From assembly GCA_002394305.1 (NCBI GenBank), contig DGTM01000022.1:37778-44749 (forward strand): a stretch of DNA of 6,972 bases, in the 5' to 3' direction. This document shows, piece by piece, positions 5,241 through 6,972 of this stretch. The notes beneath the pieces were generated by a model. That model was not told the origin of the DNA. It was given only the letters and a program-made list of their open reading frames with translations, and made no database searches. Each line of letters begins with the position of its first letter. The first letter of the stretch is position 1. This DNA comes from Prevotellaceae bacterium UBA4336 (GTDB lineage Bacteria; Bacteroidota; Bacteroidia; Bacteroidales; Bacteroidaceae). The position numbers and the translations under genes were made by a program.

Positions 5241-5432
5241 ATGATTGTAGTACCCGTAAAAGAAGGCGAGAACATTGAGAAGGCCTTGAAGAAGTTCAAG
5301 CGTAAGTTTGAGAAGACCGGTGTCGTGAAGGAACTCCGCGCACGCCAGCAGTTCGACAAGCCCTCCGTCAAGAAGCGCCTCGCTATGGAACGTGCCGTCT
5401 ATGTACAGCAGCTCCATCGCGTAGAAGATTAA
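5241..5432 (+). CDS. rpsU: 30S ribosomal protein bS21
   Basis: A 63-residue basic protein with the bS21 pattern: MIVVPVKEGENIEKALKKFKRKFEKTGVVKELRARQQFDKPS, followed by KKRxAMERA. It sits on the small-subunit platform near the 3' end of 16S rRNA. In Bacteroidetes ribosomes (shown for Flavobacterium) bS21 takes part in covering the anti-Shine-Dalgarno. The leader just before the ATG (AATAACAAAAAGCAACA) has no Shine-Dalgarno. No good terminator follows, only a weak 5-bp inverted repeat at 5452-5467, so some transcription may continue into the recombinase gene. The C-terminal end (VQQLHRVED) is slightly acidic and close to the family's usual length. Confidence 0.97.
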   Translation: MIVVPVKEGENIEKALKKFKRKFEKTGVVKELRARQQFDKPSVKKRLAMERAVYVQQLHRVED

Positions 5433-5458
5433 AAGTCCTTAAAATTTCGGCCAATCTC

Positions 5459-5489
5459 TTTGGATTGTCAGAAATTATAGCTACCTTCG
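5459..5489 (+). promoter_or_regulatory. Promoter of the xer-type recombinase and hpf
   Basis: TTTG (5459-5462), 19 bp, then TACCTTCG (5482-5489) differs from consensus at one base (C for T). The start near 5496 leaves a short leader of about 18 nt before the GTG start codon. Confidence 0.65.
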
Positions 5490-5513
5490 CAGTAGAAACA
5501 ACAAGCGAAGTGT

Positions 5514-6410
5514 GTGGATTGGATAGAAGACTTCATAGAATACCTTCGGTACGAACGCAACTACTCGCTGCGGACCATCGAAGAATACCAATCCGACTTG
5601 AAAGCGTTCAAGCGGTTCTGTGAAGCACTGGACAACGACCTGACATGGGAAAACATGCCTGTCGACGCCGTGCGGCAGTGGGTGGTGGAAATGATGGACA
5701 GCGGCAACGTCGCTACAAGCGTGCAGCGGCGGCTCAGCTCGCTCCGCTCCTTCTACAAATTCCTCCTGCGCCGAGGCCTCGTCACACGCGACCCCGTGCA
5801 CAACATGCAAAGCCCCAAGGCAGAAAGGAAGCTGCCAGCCTACGTCCGCGAGACTGAAATGGACCGCCTCTTCGACGGTGACTTCTTCAGCCCGGACTAC
5901 ATCGGACAGCGCGACCGCATGATCCTCCTCACATTCTATACCACAGGCATAAGGCTCTCCGAGCTCATCGGCCTCGCAGAAAAGGATGTCGACCTGGACC
6001 AAATGCAACTCAAAGTCACCGGAAAGCGAAACAAGCAACGCATCATCCCCTACGGCGATGACTTCGGCGACAGCCTCCGCAGCTACCTCGACCTGCGCGA
6101 CGACTTTGCCCGACAGCACGGCATGCCCGACACAAGCCTCTTCCTGGACGAACGGCGGGGAGGTCCCATGACACCGGCAAGAGTTCGCGGCATCGTCAAA
6201 AAGTACCTGTCGATGGTCACGACACAGCAGCGCAACAGCCCACACGTGCTCCGGCACTCGTTCGCCACAGCAATGCTCAACCACAATGCCGACCTGCAGT
6301 CCGTCAAGGAACTGCTCGGACATGAAAGCCTGTCCACTACCGAAATCTACACCCACACCACTTTCGAACAGTTGAAAGAAATGTATAACCATGCCCATCC
6401 GCGGGCGTAA
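5514..6410 (+). CDS. xerC: Tyrosine recombinase, XerC/XerD type
   Basis: A 298-residue recombinase of the standard Xer length. The N-terminal SAM-like core-binding domain covers about 1-90 (FIEYLRYERNYSLRTIEEYQSDL...). The catalytic domain covers about 105-295 and has every active residue: R147 (TTGIRLSEL), K171 (VTGKRNKQR), H244 and R247 (PHVLRHSFAT), H270 (LLGHESLSTT) and the nucleophile Y279 (EIYTH). Such enzymes resolve chromosome dimers at dif. The start is GTG at 5514-5516, since no in-frame ATG precedes the conserved MDWIEDFIEYL-type N-terminus; another GTG two bases earlier is out of frame. Its place between rpsU and hpf is a conserved Bacteroidetes order and argues for a housekeeping Xer, not an integrase of a mobile element. 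XerC against XerD cannot be settled from this sequence alone. Confidence 0.92.
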   Translation: MDWIEDFIEYLRYERNYSLRTIEEYQSDLKAFKRFCEALDNDLTWENMPVDAVRQWVVEMMDSGNVATSVQRRLSSLRSFYKFLLRRGLVTRDPVHNMQSPKAERKLPAYVRETEMDRLFDGDFFSPDYIGQRDRMILLTFYTTGIRLSELIGLAEKDVDLDQMQLKVTGKRNKQRIIPYGDDFGDSLRSYLDLRDDFARQHGMPDTSLFLDERRGGPMTPARVRGIVKKYLSMVTTQQRNSPHVLRHSFATAMLNHNADLQSVKELLGHESLSTTEIYTHTTFEQLKEMYNHAHPRA

Positions 6411-6414
6411 AAAC

Positions 6415-6422
6415 AAGGAGGT
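6415..6422 (+). promoter_or_regulatory. Strong Shine-Dalgarno of hpf
   Basis: AAGGAGGT ends 4 nt before the ATG at 6427 and is a full complement to the conserved 16S anti-Shine-Dalgarno core. It decides the hpf start and stands out because rpsU, mdh, nagB and ndk have no such site. Confidence 0.85.
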
Positions 6423-6426
6423 AACT

Positions 6427-6726
6427 ATGGAAATCAACATTCATGCAATCCACTTTGAGACATCAGAGAAGCTGGAGAAGTTCATCGAAAAGAAAGTCTC
6501 CAAACTCGGCAAGTTCAACGAAGAAATAAGAAAGATAGAGGTGTCACTGAAAGTTGTAAAGCCTGAGACCGCAATGAACAAGGAAGCAGCCCTGAAGGTA
6601 GTCATGCCAGGCACGGAACTGTTCGCCCAGGAAGTTTGCAACACATTCGAAGAAGCAATCGACAAAACCGTAGAATCCCTGGTTCGCCAGGCCTCAAAAT
6701 ACAAAGAAAAGCAAAAAAATCGTTAA
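6427..6726 (+). CDS. hpf: Ribosome hibernation promoting factor, short form (HPF/RaiA family)
   Basis: A 99-residue protein with the HPF/RaiA (ribosomal S30AE) fold: an opening strand MEINIHAIHF, a helix TSEKLEKFIEKKVSKL, then strands including IRKIEVSLKVV and AALKVVMPGTELFAQEV, and a final helix FEEAIDKTVESLVRQASKYKEK with a basic tail. It binds the decoding centre of the 30S subunit and keeps idle ribosomes inactive. It lacks the long C-terminal dimerisation domain of long HPF. The frame is open 12 codons further upstream to an ATG at 6391 inside the recombinase gene, but the Shine-Dalgarno and the family N-terminus select 6427. The recombinase stop is 16 nt upstream, so the two genes probably share a transcript. 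Confidence 0.93.
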   Translation: MEINIHAIHFETSEKLEKFIEKKVSKLGKFNEEIRKIEVSLKVVKPETAMNKEAALKVVMPGTELFAQEVCNTFEEAIDKTVESLVRQASKYKEKQKNR

Positions 6727-6741
6727 AAAGCGACGAAACTC

Positions 6742-6772
6742 TTTGCCAGTTCAAAAATAATTAGTAATTTTG
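6742..6772 (+). promoter_or_regulatory. Promoter of the tRNA-Thr/tRNA-Tyr transcript
   Basis: TTTG (6742-6745), 19 bp, then TAATTTTG (6765-6772) is a full consensus match identical in elements and spacing to the rpsU promoter. The start near 6779 lies about 37 nt before tRNA-Thr. No terminator separates hpf from this promoter. Confidence 0.85.
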
Positions 6773-6815
6773 CAGCCGATTAGACGTGTGCTCACATGTC
6801 AAGGCGGCTACAAAT

Positions 6816-6889
6816 GCCTCTTTAGCTCAGTTGGCCAGAGCACGTGATTTGTAATCTCGGGGTCGTTGGTTCGAATCCGACAAGAGGCT
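6816..6889 (+). tRNA. tRNA-Thr (TGT)
   Basis: Acceptor GCCTCTT (6816-6822) pairs with AAGAGGC (6882-6888), with discriminator T at 6889. The D-stem is GCTC/GAGC, the T-arm is GTTGG-TTCGAAT-CCGAC, and the anticodon loop TTTGTAA has anticodon TGT at 6850-6852, reading ACA. The anticodon stem CGTGA/TCTCG has one T-T mismatch in its middle. CCA is not encoded, as TCGA follows. Confidence 0.96.
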
Positions 6890-6929
6890 CGACACGCCGG
6901 GCGAGGCGGTCGAAGAAGACAAATACGGA

Positions 6930-6972
6930 GGGTGGTTACCAGAGTGGCCAAATGGGGCAGACTGTAAATCTG
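6930..6972 (+). tRNA. tRNA-Tyr (GTA), 3' half cut by the window end
   Basis: The D-arm CCAGAGTGGCCAAATGG (6939-6955) and the anticodon arm with loop CTGTAAA (anticodon GTA, 6964-6966) are typical of tyrosine tRNA, a long-variable-arm type. The variable arm and 3' end are outside the window. Counting back from the D-arm puts the first base at about 6930, but 6927 is also possible without the 3' acceptor strand. It is 40 nt after tRNA-Thr and probably on the same transcript. Confidence 0.9.

Noticed and set aside
5481..6440. 319-codon open frame antisense to the recombinase gene
   Set aside because: The forward frame has every Xer catalytic residue; the antisense frame has valine- and glutamate-rich low-information sequence typical of a shadow of biased codons.

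Overview
The window reads as chromosomal housekeeping DNA from a member of the Bacteroidetes, most likely Prevotellaceae (Prevotella sensu lato). The evidence is the closeness in type of NagB, malate dehydrogenase and S21 to Bacteroidetes proteins, the near absence of Shine-Dalgarno sequences, and a set of promoters matching the Bacteroidetes primary sigma factor consensus (TTTG, 19-20 bp, TAnnTTTG). The order rpsU, xer-type recombinase, hpf, tRNA-Thr, tRNA-Tyr is also typical of the phylum and usually leads into tuf. No phage, CRISPR, transposase or defence gene is visible.

Left part (1-2236): the last 46 codons of a miaA-like gene point right and meet a leftward pair, ndk followed by a secreted M23/LysM peptidase. 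Between these convergent genes lies the most unusual object in the window: 3.3 copies of an exactly 162-bp tandem repeat (125-657). Each full copy carries a roughly 97-nt hairpin with an 18-20 bp perfect outer stem. The miaA stop codon lies inside the first copy, and the peptidase stop codon lies at the edge of the last, partial copy.

Middle part (2321-3970): reading leftward are nagB (glucosamine-6-phosphate deaminase), a small GlsB/YeaQ-type membrane protein 20 nt downstream of it, and tRNA-His(GTG) with a strong terminator. A 370-bp divergent intergenic region separates nagB from mdh. It holds back-to-back promoters, an 18-bp sequence repeated with a 22-bp period, and two small inverted repeats.

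Right part (3971-6972): reading rightward are mdh (malate dehydrogenase) with a terminator hairpin, rpsU (bS21) with a strong promoter, an xerC-like tyrosine recombinase with its own promoter, hpf 16 nt downstream of it, and then a promoter driving tRNA-Thr(TGT) and tRNA-Tyr(GTA, cut by the window end). rpsU and hpf both act on the ribosome. hpf has a perfect Shine-Dalgarno sequence although its neighbours have none, which is notable because bS21 is reported to help hide the anti-Shine-Dalgarno in this phylum.

I do not see a clear new multi-gene system. The best candidate for undescribed biology is the 162-bp hairpin array.
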